From Diphasiastrum complanatum (taxonomy: Eukaryota; Streptophyta; Lycopodiopsida; Lycopodiales; Lycopodiaceae), in the NCBI GenBank assembly GCA_029204225.1, contig CM055109.1, forward strand, positions 37,794,991 through 37,858,990: 64,000 nt of DNA. Reading direction: 5' to 3'. Under the pieces are notes generated by a model, which was not told the origin of the DNA, made no database searches, and worked only from the letters and a program-made list of their open reading frames with translations. The translations under genes and the position numbers were made by a program. This document shows, in pieces, positions 10,921 to 22,003 of the stretch (the first letter of the stretch is position 1; the number at the start of each line of letters is the position of its first letter).

Positions 10921-13254
10921 TTGGTCGAAAATCAAATAGGTAGGAAGATCAAAGTCCTAAGATCAGATAGTGGAGGTGAGTACAAGTCTAATGACTTCAA
11001 TGATCTTTGTGATCAATGTGGGATTAAAAGACAATTTACACAAGCTCATACTCTTGCTCTCAATGGTGTAGCTGAGTGCAAGAATCGTACGATTGTGGAA
11101 AGTGCCAGATCTATGCTAGCTGAGATGAAACTACCAAAAGATTTTTGGTCAGAAGCATGTAGTACGGTAGTCTATCTTCAAAATAGAAGTCCTACCATTG
11201 CCATACCAAAGATAACACCTGAGGAAGCATTCACGAAGAAGAAGCCAAAGGTGAACCACTTGCGAATCTTTGGATGTAAGGCCTTTGTACACATTCCTAA
11301 GGAAGAGAGACGTAAACTTGATGTAAAAGCTATCAAGTGCATATTCCTAGGATATGATGATCGTGTGAAGGGCTATAGATGTTTTGATCTAGTGGAAAAC
11401 AAAATCCATATAAGCCGTGATGTTATCTTTGATAAATCCAAGATGTCTGAAGACGAGGATGCTGAGAAGATAGACACATCCACTAGGAAAGATGGTATAA
11501 TAAGGATACCACCTGATGATGATCCATTCATTGACCTTCCGAGTGATGAACATGAGGATACATCTCAAGATACTACTACTCAACCTCAAGAAACAGGTTG
11601 GAGAGGTAGGGACAAACCTTTTGGTGCAAGAAGGATTGAAGTTGCAGGTGACAAATGCAAGGAGAAGGATGTACTGTGGGATACATTTTCACCAGGAAGC
11701 CGATCGCCTAACAAGAAGCTCCCTAAGTGGTTTAAGAGATTGTTGGAGAGCTGCGACATAGATGACTTTCCAGGATCATCTAGCCAGGGAGAGCTACGAA
11801 GATCAACAAGAGAGAAGACACTACCTGAAAGGTATGAAGCAAATTATGCTCTCTTATCTAGCATTATTCAAAGCAAAGAGCTTTTGACTTATGGTGAAGC
11901 GAAGAATGATGGCATTTGGGTCAAGGCCATGGGAGAGGAGATGGAGTCAATTGCTAAGCATAGTACATGGGACTTAGTAGAACCACCAGTTGGCAAGAAA
12001 CCCATTGGTTGCAAATGGGTATACAGGACTAAGTACCATGCAGATGGAAGTATAGCAAAGCACAAGGCAAGATTGGTGATCAAAGGGTATGCACAAAGTA
12101 AAGGCATCGACTATGTGGAGACCTTTGTGCCGGTTTGTAAGTGGAATACTCTACGTCTACTTGTTGCTTTAGCTTCACATTTTGGTTGGCCTTTGCATCA
12201 GATGGATGTGAAATCTGCTTTTCTAAATGGTGAGTGAGAAGAAAAAGTGTTCATGGATCAACCTGAAGGCTTTGTAGCAAAGGGACAGGAAAATAAAATA
12301 TGTCGCTTAAAGAAAGCGCTTTATGGTCTTAAACAAGCACCATGTGCGTGGTATAGCAGGATTGATGCCTACTTTCATTCAAAGGGGATGGTGAGAACAC
12401 ATTCTAATCCAAATCTATATGTCTTATGCTTTGATGGTATGGTTGCTTTGATTGCTCTTTATGTCGATGACTTGATTATTACAGGAAATAATCAAGAGAT
12501 GATAGACATGATCAAGAAAGACCTCATGGAACAATTCGAGATGACAGATTTCAGCCTGATGCATTAAAATAGCCTTGGAGTAGAAGTGTGGCAAAAAGGA
12601 CATGAAGTGGGTTTAACACAAGTGAAGTATGTCAAAGAGTTGCTGCATAGGTTTAGGTTGCAGAATTGTAAACCAGTAAACACTCCTATTGAACCAGGTA
12701 AAAAGCTTTCTAAGCTTGAAGAGTCACAGTCATTTGATGCTACGCTGTATAGACAGTTAGTAGGGAGCTTGATTTACCTTACCACGACTAGACCAGATAT
12801 ATGCTATGTTGTTGGCATTGTTAGTCAATTTATGGCAACACCTACGGAAACACATTGGAAGGCAGCTAAACGCATTTTGCGTTATGTGAAAGGCACTTCA
12901 GAGTATGGCTTGATTTACATGAAGCATGATGGTTTACCTGAGTTGTGTGGCTATGTGGATGCGGATTGGGGAGGTGACTATGATGATCGTAGATTCACCA
13001 CAGGGTATGTATTCCAGTTTTGTGGTAGTTGCTTTTCCAGGTCTAGTAAGAAGAAAAGTACAATTGCTCTTTCCACCACAGAAGCAGAGTATAAGGCAAT
13101 GTGTAGTGTAGCATGTGAGAGGTTGCTGAGTCGTGAAATTCATGTTGTTCATTGTAGCACAGAAGAACAACTAGCTGATATTTGCACTAAGCCACTTATT
13201 GGAAAAAAGTTTGATAAGTTTAGATCAAAGCTTTCTGTACTTAAAGTTTGTTGA
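10921..13254 (+). pseudogene. copia element B: integrase-RT-RNase H
   Basis: A 438-codon frame (10921-12237) begins inside the integrase core, after the first catalytic Asp: SDSGGEY and NGVAECKNRT give the second Asp and the Glu. It continues through the integrase C-terminus (FLGYDDRVKGYRCFD) and linker to RT (GCKWVYRTKYHADGSIAK). A TGA at 12235-12237 breaks RT just after AFLNGE. The next frame carries CRLKKALYGLKQAP and the YVDD box, and stops at 12567. The last frame (12586-13254) has the connection and RNase H with YVDADWGGDY and TTEAEYKAM. It then jumps from CSVACE to LLSREIHVVHC, so the segment with the third catalytic Asp is deleted. It differs from A, C and D and is a separate copia lineage. 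Confidence 0.9.
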
Positions 13255-13310
13255 CTTTAAAGCTATGTATATGACTGTATAAAAAGTAGACTCAACTTTA
13301 AGGGAAAGAG

Positions 13311-13587
13311 TTAGAATTAAAGTAGAATCACTGTGTTACTGTACTGTGGGTCCTATCAGTGGATAAGGATCAGTTGGCCTCGCCACGAGGCAAGTGGACG
13401 GGACACGCGTCCCGCCAACGACAACCTGGGTATGCATGGGTTGCCTGAGTGAACAACTATATGTACAATGTAATTTCATTTTGAGAAATACAGTTGCTAT
13501 GTGAGCTTGCTGAGGAGAGTGTGTTCTGTCTGTGTTACTGTGTAGCATGATCAGTGTTCCTGTGCAAAGCAAACTCTAAGTGTCTAA
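13311..13587 (+). repeat. 3' LTR of element B (boundaries approximate)
   Basis: Follows the polypurine tract AAGGGAAAGAG (13300-13310). The proposed ends form a short inverted pair, TTAGA at the left and TCTAA at the right. It includes a GC-rich stem CGGGAC-ACGC-GTCCCG near 13398-13413. No second copy is in the window. Confidence 0.5.
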
Positions 13588-14747
13588 TCCCTACCAAACT
13601 TCATGACAGCTTCATTACATCTTTGAAAATGTCCATAACAATTCTTGGCTGAGAATTTTGAGATCTATCCCAAAATTAGTCCAAAAACCATCAAAAAACC
13701 ATGATTTTTGACCAATTTTGACCAATTTTGACCCAAATTCATGGGGGAAATCTACAGATTCTGCCTTCAAATCCAAATCCCTGTAGATCCATTGCATGAA
13801 AGCACTAAAAGTTCTGATTCAAGTCAAACATGGTTTCCATAGCCCATTTATGGTCCAAAAACTCCAATTTTTGGTCCAAAATCACTATCTAATCAACCTT
13901 TTGACTTTTCAACCAACATGCAATCATTAAATTCTGTAATTAATGACTGTAAAACAGCAAGTACAATCTGAAAATGTACTACACCAGATCTTATAATCAT
14001 TTCCTTGCAAAAACCATCAATTCTAGGTGAAAAATTCACTAAATTCATAAAAAATCCAATGATTTCCTTCAAAATTCATGGAACAAATCCACAATTATGA
14101 TCTTTAGGCTGAAAGTACACCAAGGATCTGAGAATATTCCTACTTGAAATTGAATTCCAACACATGGAAGAAGAAGCAAAGAGCTACACCAAAAGAACTG
14201 CAAAATCCAAGATCCTCAAGCTCCACCTCCTGGTAGTTGTGATCCAAGCTCTGATACCACTATAAAAACCACCAAGTGAAGATCTACAGGATTCCAATCA
14301 CATGCAAACCAAAAGGACACCTGTGGAGCATGAACCACCCGATCAATATGGAGAGGCTAGTCAATACCCTAACCAATCCACCCCCAAGCCACAGTGAAGA
14401 ACACAAGAGAGGAGAGGAAACATTGGCTCAAGAATCACAATTCACAATAGGAGGATGGGCGAGCTTCCAATAGACCTATTCTTCTCAAGAGAGAGAGAAT
14501 ATTCTTTTAAGATCCCCATGCAACCTAAATTGAGCTATTAATCTCCTATTCTTGCATTAAAGCAGTCTTCACCATGCATGTGCTCCTATGTCCAATTATA
14601 GGTCTGGGCCCTCATATGATTATTAATTATTTAATACGACCACGTCTGGAATGATGTAGCATAACTAATAACCACATACAACTGGAGTGACCGGCTATCC
14701 ACGTCAGGAATAACTCCGATTTCCTTGTATAGGATATGGACATAACA
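13588..14747 (-). mobile_element. Non-coding LTR element T1 (minus strand), one LTR plus leader
   Basis: The LTR and the ~590 bases inside it match element T2 at 47076-48065 in opposite orientation. The LTR occupies 14261-14747, starting TGTTATGTCC on the minus strand and ending next to a primer-binding site (complement GCTCTGATACCA, 14248-14259). Inside, about 660 bases carry no gene; repeated GACCAATTTT units lie near 13710-13730. The second LTR is missing: the copy stops against the LTR of element B. This looks like a TRIM-type or otherwise non-autonomous retrotransposon. Confidence 0.78.
14261..14747 (-). repeat. 5' LTR of T1 (487 bp)
   Basis: The ends are set by comparison with T2: TGTTATGTCC at 14747 going down, and GGTTTTTATA at 14261 beside the primer-binding site. 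It is about 184 bp longer than the T2 5' LTR; the extra block lies in the middle and contains a GAGAGAGAGAATATTC tract. Confidence 0.75.
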
Positions 14748-15134
14748 CTTACTCTTGTATATATTTTTGTTAAATTTTTATTGTTTTTCTTATAATTATT
14801 ATTTCACTACTTTCTATGTTTTTTGACTGCCTGTGTTTGTACTTAATGCATTCTTGTTCTCCTTATGTTTTTTCATTGATATCTTTTTTTGATTCACCAA
14901 GAGTGATACAAGTCAACATTTGATGCTCTAGCTCACAAGGATAGATTTGCAACTTATGTCGATCCATTTCCTTTCTGAAATTTGGACATCTCATATTTTT
15001 CACCCATAGCACACATCTGGTAGTTGAGATACCATGTCCAACTGAGACTTTCCACCTATTTAAACATTGTAAATATTCATTTCATGAAGTTCTCCACCAA
15101 CATCAATGAGATAGAGTACTCAACCAAGCATTTA
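14748..15134. other. Non-coding DNA, probably LTR of element G
   Basis: No reading frame. It lies directly 3' (minus sense) of the minisatellite and gag-protease remnant of element G, so it is likely the rest of that LTR, but no ends could be placed. Confidence 0.35.
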
Positions 15135-15318
15135 CTTGAGATCTCGACCGAGTCCTCTGGATTAGCAGATCTTGACTGAGTCCTCTGGATCAGTAGATCT
15201 TGACCGAGTCCTTTGATTGGCATCTCGACCGAGTCCTCTTGTTGGCATCTTGACCGAATCCTTTGGTTGGCGTCTCAACTGAGTCCTCTAGATCAGGGGA
15301 TCTCGACCGAGTCCTCTA
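15135..15318 (-). repeat. Minisatellite of GGACTCGGTCGAGAT units, copy 2
   Basis: Seven units on the minus strand, each starting GGA(C/T)TC(G/A)GT(C/T)(G/A)AGA and alternating between lengths of 25 and 28 bases. It shares its core with 8996-9118. Confidence 0.85.
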
Positions 15319-15334
15319 ACCTCCTTTGCCAAGC

Positions 15335-16540
15335 TCATTCTTTCAAAAGCAACACTAGCTTCCAACTTAAACAATCTTCCATGTTTAAATCCCTTTGCAA
15401 TACAAACATTATTCTTCAAGATGAAGCAAACACCATGCTTAAAGTGGACATCCAAACTTCTTTCTAAGAGTAGACCAACACTAAGCATATTCTTGGTGAT
15501 TGATGGTACATAAAGGACATTTTCTAGATCCATGCATTTTGAGGATTTTAGACACAAAGAGATGGTTCCCACACCATCTATCTTACACTCTTCATCATTT
15601 GCAGTAAAGACAAACTTTTTAACAACATTGAAAGAGTGTAAGGTTGAGAAAAAGTCATTTTCACAAGACATGTGAGAGCTAGCCCCACTATCGATCCACC
15701 AATTGTCTCTTGAATTGCTATTGCTTGTTGGTGAGGATGTATATGCCATCAAGAATACATCTACTTCATCCTCTCCTCCTCCTTTGCAAGGTTTCCTTGT
15801 TTGTCCTCCTCCACTTGTGCTCTTAGCCTCTTGTAGCATTCAGATGCATAATGCCCCTTCTTTCCACAAAAGAAGCACTTATGCTTTGACTTGTCCTTTG
15901 AGCTTGATGCATCATCCTCTTCTTTGGCCTCCTTTGGATGCTTCTTCTTTCCATTGGTCTTTCTTTTGCCCTTGAATGAGAAATTGGCTTTCTCATCACC
16001 ATCCTGCAACGACAAGAATCTCATCCTAGATTTTGCATGAAGCATCCTACACTCTTCAACCACTAATACACTGTGAAGTTTTTCTATAGTTGGCAAAGTG
16101 TCTTGGATGGCAAAACTTTGGACCAAATTTGCAAAGTCATCTCCTAGACCATTAAGGACAATTTGTACAAGCTCTCCATCATGAATCTTCTCTCCAATGG
16201 TGCCAACTCCCTATTTAGAGACTTGATTCTGAGTACATAATCCTGTGCACTCTCCTCACTTCTCCTCATGCTTTGCAAAATTTGATTTCTAAGCATAAGA
16301 ATTCTAGAAGTGTTGCTAGACTCATAGATTGAATTTAAAGACTCCCAAGCCTCTTTAGCACTAGTACAAACAAAGTTTTTCCTATACCACAAAGTTGACT
16401 TATGCTACTAGCTAGAGTCCAACTACTAGTCTCCTTGAAAATAGGAATCTTCTCTACAAAATAGAATCTAGGAGAATATGTACATGTGGTAAAGTACAAC
16501 CAGCTTAAACGTGTAAACATCTTAGCATGTGGGAGCATTT
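15335..16540 (-). pseudogene. copia element G: gag-protease (minus strand), truncated
   Basis: Minus-strand order: gag UBN2 region (SAKEAWESLNSIYESSNTSR, LRNQILQSMRRSEESAQDYV), the segment NLVQSFAIQDTLPTIEKLHS, a lysine-rich region, a CCHC zinc knuckle CFFCGKKGHYASEC, and the protease with WWIDSGASSHM as its D-S-G active site. It ends soon after the FKHGRLFKLEA pre-integrase start, where it joins a minisatellite. Frames break near 16150 and 15790-15840. Gag is very similar to element C at 62.3-63.4 kb. Integrase, RT and RNase H are deleted. Confidence 0.88.
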
Positions 16541-16770
16541 ACTTATTCACATGGAAGTGCTAGATACATACAAGGAAATAGTGCCAAATGGCAATTTCAT
16601 AGATTCAAGTCAAAAAACTAGTTCACACTTGTGTAGATTGATCTAAATCCAATTATATACAAGTGATCTTTTGGCTTCCATTCACATGTGTGAACAGGTT
16701 CCACACAGGTGGGATCAAAATGTGAACATCAACCATAAGATTATCAAGTTTGATCTACAAGTTAGAAGTG
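16541..16770. other. Probable leader or LTR remnant of element G
   Basis: Non-coding, upstream (minus sense) of the G gag. It contains CACATGTGTGAAC at about 16683, similar to the LTR-end palindrome seen elsewhere. No clear primer-binding site. Confidence 0.3.
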
Positions 16771-16972
16771 ACATTTCAATAGGTGGCAAAAGGATATTCA
16801 CAAGAGTATGGGATTGACTATGATGAGAGATTTGCACCCGTGGCAAAGATGGTAAGCATTTGGGTCATTATTCACTTGCTACACTTTTTGGATGGGATCT
16901 ATGGCAATTGGATATCACAAATGCATTCTTGAATGGTGATCTTGAGGAGGAGGTGTTTATGGAAAACCCTGA
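16771..16972 (+). pseudogene. copia RT fragment joined to family X
   Basis: About 200 bases closely matching RT of element A: VAKGYSQEYGIDYDERFAPV, the VAKMVSI site and [15 protein letters not shown]. It is open across the junction near 16972 into the unrelated family X sequence, so copia and X residues share one frame (16860-17123). No other RT parts remain. Confidence 0.85.
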
Positions 16973-18200
16973 TGATCCAGCTACCAATTTGTGTCCAGAT
17001 TTCAAGTTCGTAAATAATCTTCTCAGATTTGTATGTGAAGGAAATAGCAAATTACTTGGATATTGTCAAAGGTTGCATGATATTGGAATGCATAACGTAT
17101 CTTGTCTTAATCAACAATCATAGTTTGCTAATCAACAATTGCAACATGCAAATCAACAACTGCTTCATTACGTGCAACACACTAGTTCTAAAAACAATGC
17201 ACTCAAGCATGTTATATCAGAGTTGAATGCTACAATCACTAGTCTTCGTGGCTCAAATCAAGGAATCCATGGAGAAGTTGCGATCGAAAGTTTGAAATCT
17301 GTTGTTGATCTAATTATCAATTTATTAAACATAATTTGAGTTTTATATGTTTGTTGCATATCATGTTTGGATGCAAAGAACTGTTTAACAGATCGTTCAT
17401 GCATTGGATCATCTTTAAGTCATGTTTTACCAAGAAAGTCAACAAAGGCAATGATGAAAAATGCTCGGTTTGAAAAAATGAAAAACGAAATTGCAGATAC
17501 TGTTTTGAATAAGGTTCAAACTTACTTGGATGCAAATGTAATACAAGGTGCATGTGATGATTCTAGAATTAGCAAAAACACTTATTCTACTTTTTTAGAA
17601 TAGTCAAAGAAGCATTTGCTCAAGTGATGGTTAAGAAAACTTATCTTCCTTGTCCATATCAGGTAAGATTAGCAATTTTTATAATGAAGGAATGTTAAAA
17701 GTAGTTGGCCAACCACTTCATCTAATTGATTTACACAAATCTGAATATGGTGAGCTCAATTACAACGATTGCAATAATATCTTCCTTGATGTTGATAATA
17801 TTCTAAAGTACATTATTCGATTCTATAAATTAGAAGAACATCAAGTAAATGGAAAGATAATTATTTTAATGAAATTAGATGAATCCGAAATCATCAAAGG
17901 TCAAAAGTTGGAACGAGTGAGTGTCACTTTGATGAACAAAATTTCAGATATCGATGATCGAACGTTTAGTGTTCAATCAAAAAATCATATATGGTGGTTG
18001 GTGGCATTCCAGGTATACTTTTCAGTTTTACTTCTAAGTATCGTTATTAACATTTCATACATTGCCATATTTTATTAGCATGTCATGCAATACTTGCTTC
18101 TCTACATGTTTTGAAAGAGGACCATAAAATACTTTCATGGATATTTTCACAAACAAATTCTGGCGAGATTATAAAGAGACATAGGTGGATGGATGTGGTT
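16973..18200 (+). pseudogene. Uncharacterised family X, copy 1 (N-terminal and middle part)
   Basis: I do not recognise a named family. Frames: 16973-17123, 17139-17339 (a Gln/Asn-rich, possibly coiled-coil segment), 17367-17603, 17650-18012, then after a probable 95-bp intron 18108-18180. The part KLDESEIIKGQKLERVSVTL followed by SVQSKNHIWWLVAFQ is well preserved and matches copy 2 at 60.8 kb (SENDIWWLAAFQ). After the intron, LKEDHKILSWIF matches MKEDHDILSWIF of copy 2. The intron donor CAG/GTATAC is kept, but the acceptor position reads ..ACAT instead of ..ATAG, so splicing is probably lost. Several frames are broken, so this is a pseudogene. Together with copy 2 it suggests a transposase-like protein (inference). 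Confidence 0.6.
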
Positions 18201-19415
18201 CTACCTTGAGCTACCTCAAACTCCATAAATATGTGTAGCTATTCTCATAATTTTTGATGAAGAACCAAAGCTTAGTAGCTATTCCATGCCATTTTGGATC
18301 TACACCATTTTTGCTTGAATATATCTCTCTCTACCTCGTGTTGAGGCTAATGCTCATACACTAAACTCTTGTACTTTTGCCCCTTCTAATGCTAGAGAGG
18401 GCTAGGCCCCAAAAGGTGCACCTCTTCATGAATGGGCACCAATAGGGGCTTTTTGGCAGTTGGGCCCAAACTCAAGGGCTGAGCCCCAAGTTTGGTTTTA
18501 AATTACTAAAGTGGCCTACGGTGAATAAAGCCGCCATTTAACTATTTTTTAAGACGAACTGACACCTCCTAGCCTCGACAGACCCAAGAACTAGGGACAT
18601 AGGCTTTTTTAGATAAATTTAAGTCCAGCGTAAATTATTTAATAAATAGCGTTTCAATAAAAGTCCAACCGGCCATAATGGGCCATCTATGCATCATTTT
18701 TAAACAGTTCCGCATTGGCATAATAGCGCGCGACGATGATTTTCCGTCAAAAATAGCTTGAAAAAGGGGCCTTTTCCCTCGCAAACAATTGATTGGGACA
18801 CATAAGCGTTGAAAGCGTGCGAAGTAGAAAAAAAGGATCTCGACAAAGGGCCCATATATCCCCTAATTGGCAATTGAACATTGTAAGTTGCAATACAAAA
18901 TGACATGAGATTATTGAGAGGGTTGTCATGTCACCCTAGGTCATACTATCCACATGTGCTAGTAGTAAGGCACTCAAAAAAAAGAAAAGGTTGGGGGGTT
19001 AAAGCTTTCAAACACCTTGTAGAATTTGCATGCCCTCAAAGAGGCATCGACAACAAGTTGCAAATTATAAAAAAAAACCAGCAAAAATTACCATTTTGAG
19101 AGTGCTAGAGAGAACTTCTAAAAGGTCATTAGATAACGAGGCTAGACAATTTATTGTTTGAGTAGGTATGGGTCCAATTGCTATCAAAACTTCCTTTAGA
19201 AAAGCTGCTACTTGACCCCCAAATCTTGTGACCAAAGGTCAAGGCTTTAGCTTTCCATAATAATCCAAAAATGATTTAAAAAACATAAGATTTTTTTACT
19301 TTTTCAACTTGTTTCAAGGTCCTAATAAAAATCAATGCAGCTAATAACATTTCTTTAATCTACTTCAAAAAACCTATCCACATAGTTTATAGCTTTAAAA
19401 ATGCTTCAAACAATT
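18201..19415. other. Non-coding DNA between family X and the CACTA element
   Basis: No coding frame of interest. Less AT-rich than its surroundings around 18380-18560 (GGGCCC, GAGCCCC). It may include the 3' subterminal part of the CACTA element, but no CACTA terminus was found. Confidence 0.35.
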
Positions 19416-20130
19416 TTAAAACCCCCTTGCATATTCCCGCTCTCTCTCTGTTACTTCCTGGTTGTTTGCCGAGGCTTCTCTAAGTGCATCACGTAGCCAA
19501 TCAAGCGTCATGTCCTTGGGTAGAAGGGCGATGTTAGGTGGATATGGTTGTCTTCTTTGCCCTCTCCTGAAAGTGGCTCGAGTAGTTTGTCTCCGAGCCT
19601 TGGCATCTTCGTTTAGCGAAATCCACTTTTGCATTTCCTCGTTATTAAGAATGCAAAACTTATTTACCTTCTCCCTGAAGGACTCACTCATTCTCATGAC
19701 CGCTCCTTTTCCTTGAGGAGCCTCCCCAACTACACGCTCATCGTCCTTCTTATCCCAAAGATGAGGAATAGAAGGATTACTATGAGCAAGGAACTTCGTG
19801 ATGTAAACCATGGACTCTTGCATTAGCCATCCTTCCGCCATGCTACCCTTAGGCCTTGCTCTTTGTCTTACAAAGCCCTTCAATGTTTACATGAATCGTT
19901 CCAAGAAAAACATCCAATGGCTATGGACCATGCCTGAATTAAAATTGACGCAAGTAGATGATGTACCTGCAATGGCCACCTCATCTACCAAATACACAAT
20001 GAGATGCATTTGAATGGTGAGAATGGATGTGGGAAAGTGCTTTTTGATCAAACACGCTGTCTCAATTGAGCTTTGTCTTGTCGCCTTAATGGATGCCAAC
20101 GGTATCTCTTTGGATGAAATGTATCTTCAT
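19416..20130 (-). pseudogene. CACTA (En/Spm) transposase C-terminal region, DUF4218
   Basis: The minus strand encodes KKHFPTSILTIQMHLIVYLV, an insertion of a few residues, then SHWMFFLERFM and MKGFVRQRARPKGSMAEGWL. The segment HFP...HL..HLV....W.Y..ER......VRN.A.PE.S.AEGY is the signature of DUF4218, which lies C-terminal to tnp2 in plant CACTA transposases. Two frames are separated at about 19885. The downstream Arg/Gln-rich part (RRGQRRQPYPPN) is low complexity. It works with the tnp2 part at 20.5-21.7 kb as one transposase gene. Confidence 0.82.
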
Positions 20131-20469
20131 AAGAAAGAGAAACAACAATGACATATGTCTTAGTAAGATCATCATCTTGATCACCCCAAGAAAAAATGGT
20201 ATGAATCGCAAGCGCATTCATTGTACCTCACCAAACCACTGATTTTGTAGATTGCACTCCTTAACTCCTCTGTCAAGAATCCTCTTAACACCAAGGGAAG
20301 CACAAACTGCATGCACAAAAACAATTTGGTCATGAACACTGAGATACATATATGCGCAATGAGATCATCTTGAAATCACAAGACATGCTATAAAATGTAA
20401 TCGACAATGTTGATGTGAAAAAAAAGTCAAAAAACATGCCACGCCAACCTGTAAAAATTTATACCAGTG

Positions 20470-21718
20470 ATGCGACTTTAGTCCACTTAGCTTGTTGTCC
20501 CTTGTGAAGGCACCTTTTAGGCATCGCATGTGTCATGTCAGAGTTCGAGAAAGAGGCTATTGCCCTCTTTACAATCGTCTCTTCTCTCCTCGATAAGATC
20601 CATGGGCCCTTTGGTAGGACAATCAAAGTCCCCACCATTTGTGGCCATTAATCGGCCGTCTTTACCACTTCTTTTAGGTCATCTCGTGCACCTTTTTTAT
20701 CTTTCGACCCGGTCAAGTGCTCCCAAATTGTGCTCCCGACATTCTTGAATATGTGCATCGGGTCCAAAAGATGGTTTATCAACAATTCTCACCAATATGG
20801 GAGTTCATGAAATATTGATAACCTCTTCATGCCAGGAGGGAGTCGCCATAGATCTTGACTGGATCTCCAAATCCGAAGCCAATCACTTGCCTACAATATC
20901 AACAGACAAGCACACACATTTAATGTAGATTGGATATCGTTAGAAGAAACATAAAGAGAGTAATCATAAAATAAATGAATGACATGTACCATTAATTGGT
21001 CCAAATATGTATTGTACCTTCATGGAATGAGGACGTTGGCCATCAAGCCCATCACGCATAGGGTGATCGGGTGGAAGGTATCGAGTGTGGCCCTCATAAA
21101 CCATCTTTTGCAGATGTTTCTATTCGCCACAAAGGGGGCACGCATTGTAACCACTAGTTTGGAGAGGCTACTCTGTTACAAAACAACCAACTTAATCGTG
21201 GGTCCAATGTTCGAATTGAAAGAGAATTTGTGAATGCACATAAAATTTAATATAATACCACGAATCAAACCAATAACAAGGATATCTCACCTGAACATTC
21301 CCCATAGCCAGGAAAGTTGTGCATCGTCCACATCAAGATCCCCTTTACCACAAAATCTCTTTGTCTTAGTGGTCTTGATATATTGCTCACTTCAACTCCT
21401 TGCCATAGAATCTTTAGCTCATCTATCAAGGGAGCCATATACATGTCCATATTTTTTGCCTTGCATTTTTCGGGGATAAGAAGGGCGAGCATTAGGTGCC
21501 CCTTCTTTATACTTAGCCAAGGGGGGATGTTGTAGTTTACAAGGACAATCGGCCAGGTGGACCATGATGTGGAGCGCAAACCGAATAGATTCACACCATC
21601 CATGGCCAACCCCAAATGCAAATGACGAGGCCCATCTCTAAAGTTATGCCAGGTAGCATCCACGTGTTTCCATGTTGGAGAATCGGCAGGGATCCTCATA
21701 GTATCGTCGGATGAACGA
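20470..21718 (-). pseudogene. CACTA (En/Spm) tnp2-type transposase
   Basis: The minus strand from 21718: PADSPTWKHVDATWHNFRDG, DPRHLHLGLAMDG-type text with MDGVNLFGLRSTSWSTWPIV, NIPPWLSIKKGHLMLALLIP and MDMYMAPLIDELKILW. This is the Transposase_21/tnp2 core. The next exon at about 21180-20990 carries the zinc-like CPLCGE, a stop, then MVYEGH and LPPDHPMRDGLDGQRPHS; after an interval, MHIFKNVGSTIWEHLTGSKD (20760-20540) gives the HIFKNV landmark. Gaps between them look like introns. The N-terminal part is cut at 21719 by the LTR of copia element E. The transposase would excise and reinsert the CACTA element; stops and interruption make it inactive. Confidence 0.85.
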
Positions 21719-21943
21719 TGTTGGATTTACTCCTTCCACTCTCCTAAATCCCAATTTTAATCTGCCTCCATTCATGTTGTATATTTTCTAACGTTGTCAC
21801 GCAGTCTGCATTTTTACACGCAAATTTGCACAGACGAATAAAAGGCGGAATCGCGACACTGTGTTCTTACACAAGTCATGGTGACAGACGAAAGGAGGAC
21901 ACTACCTCACAGAATGGCAAAGTGCCCTAAAATCTAAGGCACC
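21719..21943 (+). repeat. 5' LTR of element E, 3'-truncated
   Basis: Starts TGTTGGATTTACTCC and matches 23648-23875. Identity ends at CTAAAATCTAAGG, where the internal deletion begins. Confidence 0.85.
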
Positions 21944-22003
21944 GACCCACTTCGAGACAACAAATCAGACGAAGATGTTGCTACCTAGCAACAACTCCCA
22001 AGA

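Noticed and set aside
15135-15318. CRISPR-like array
   Set aside because: Units are directly adjacent without unique spacers, vary in sequence, and the genome is a plant nuclear one.
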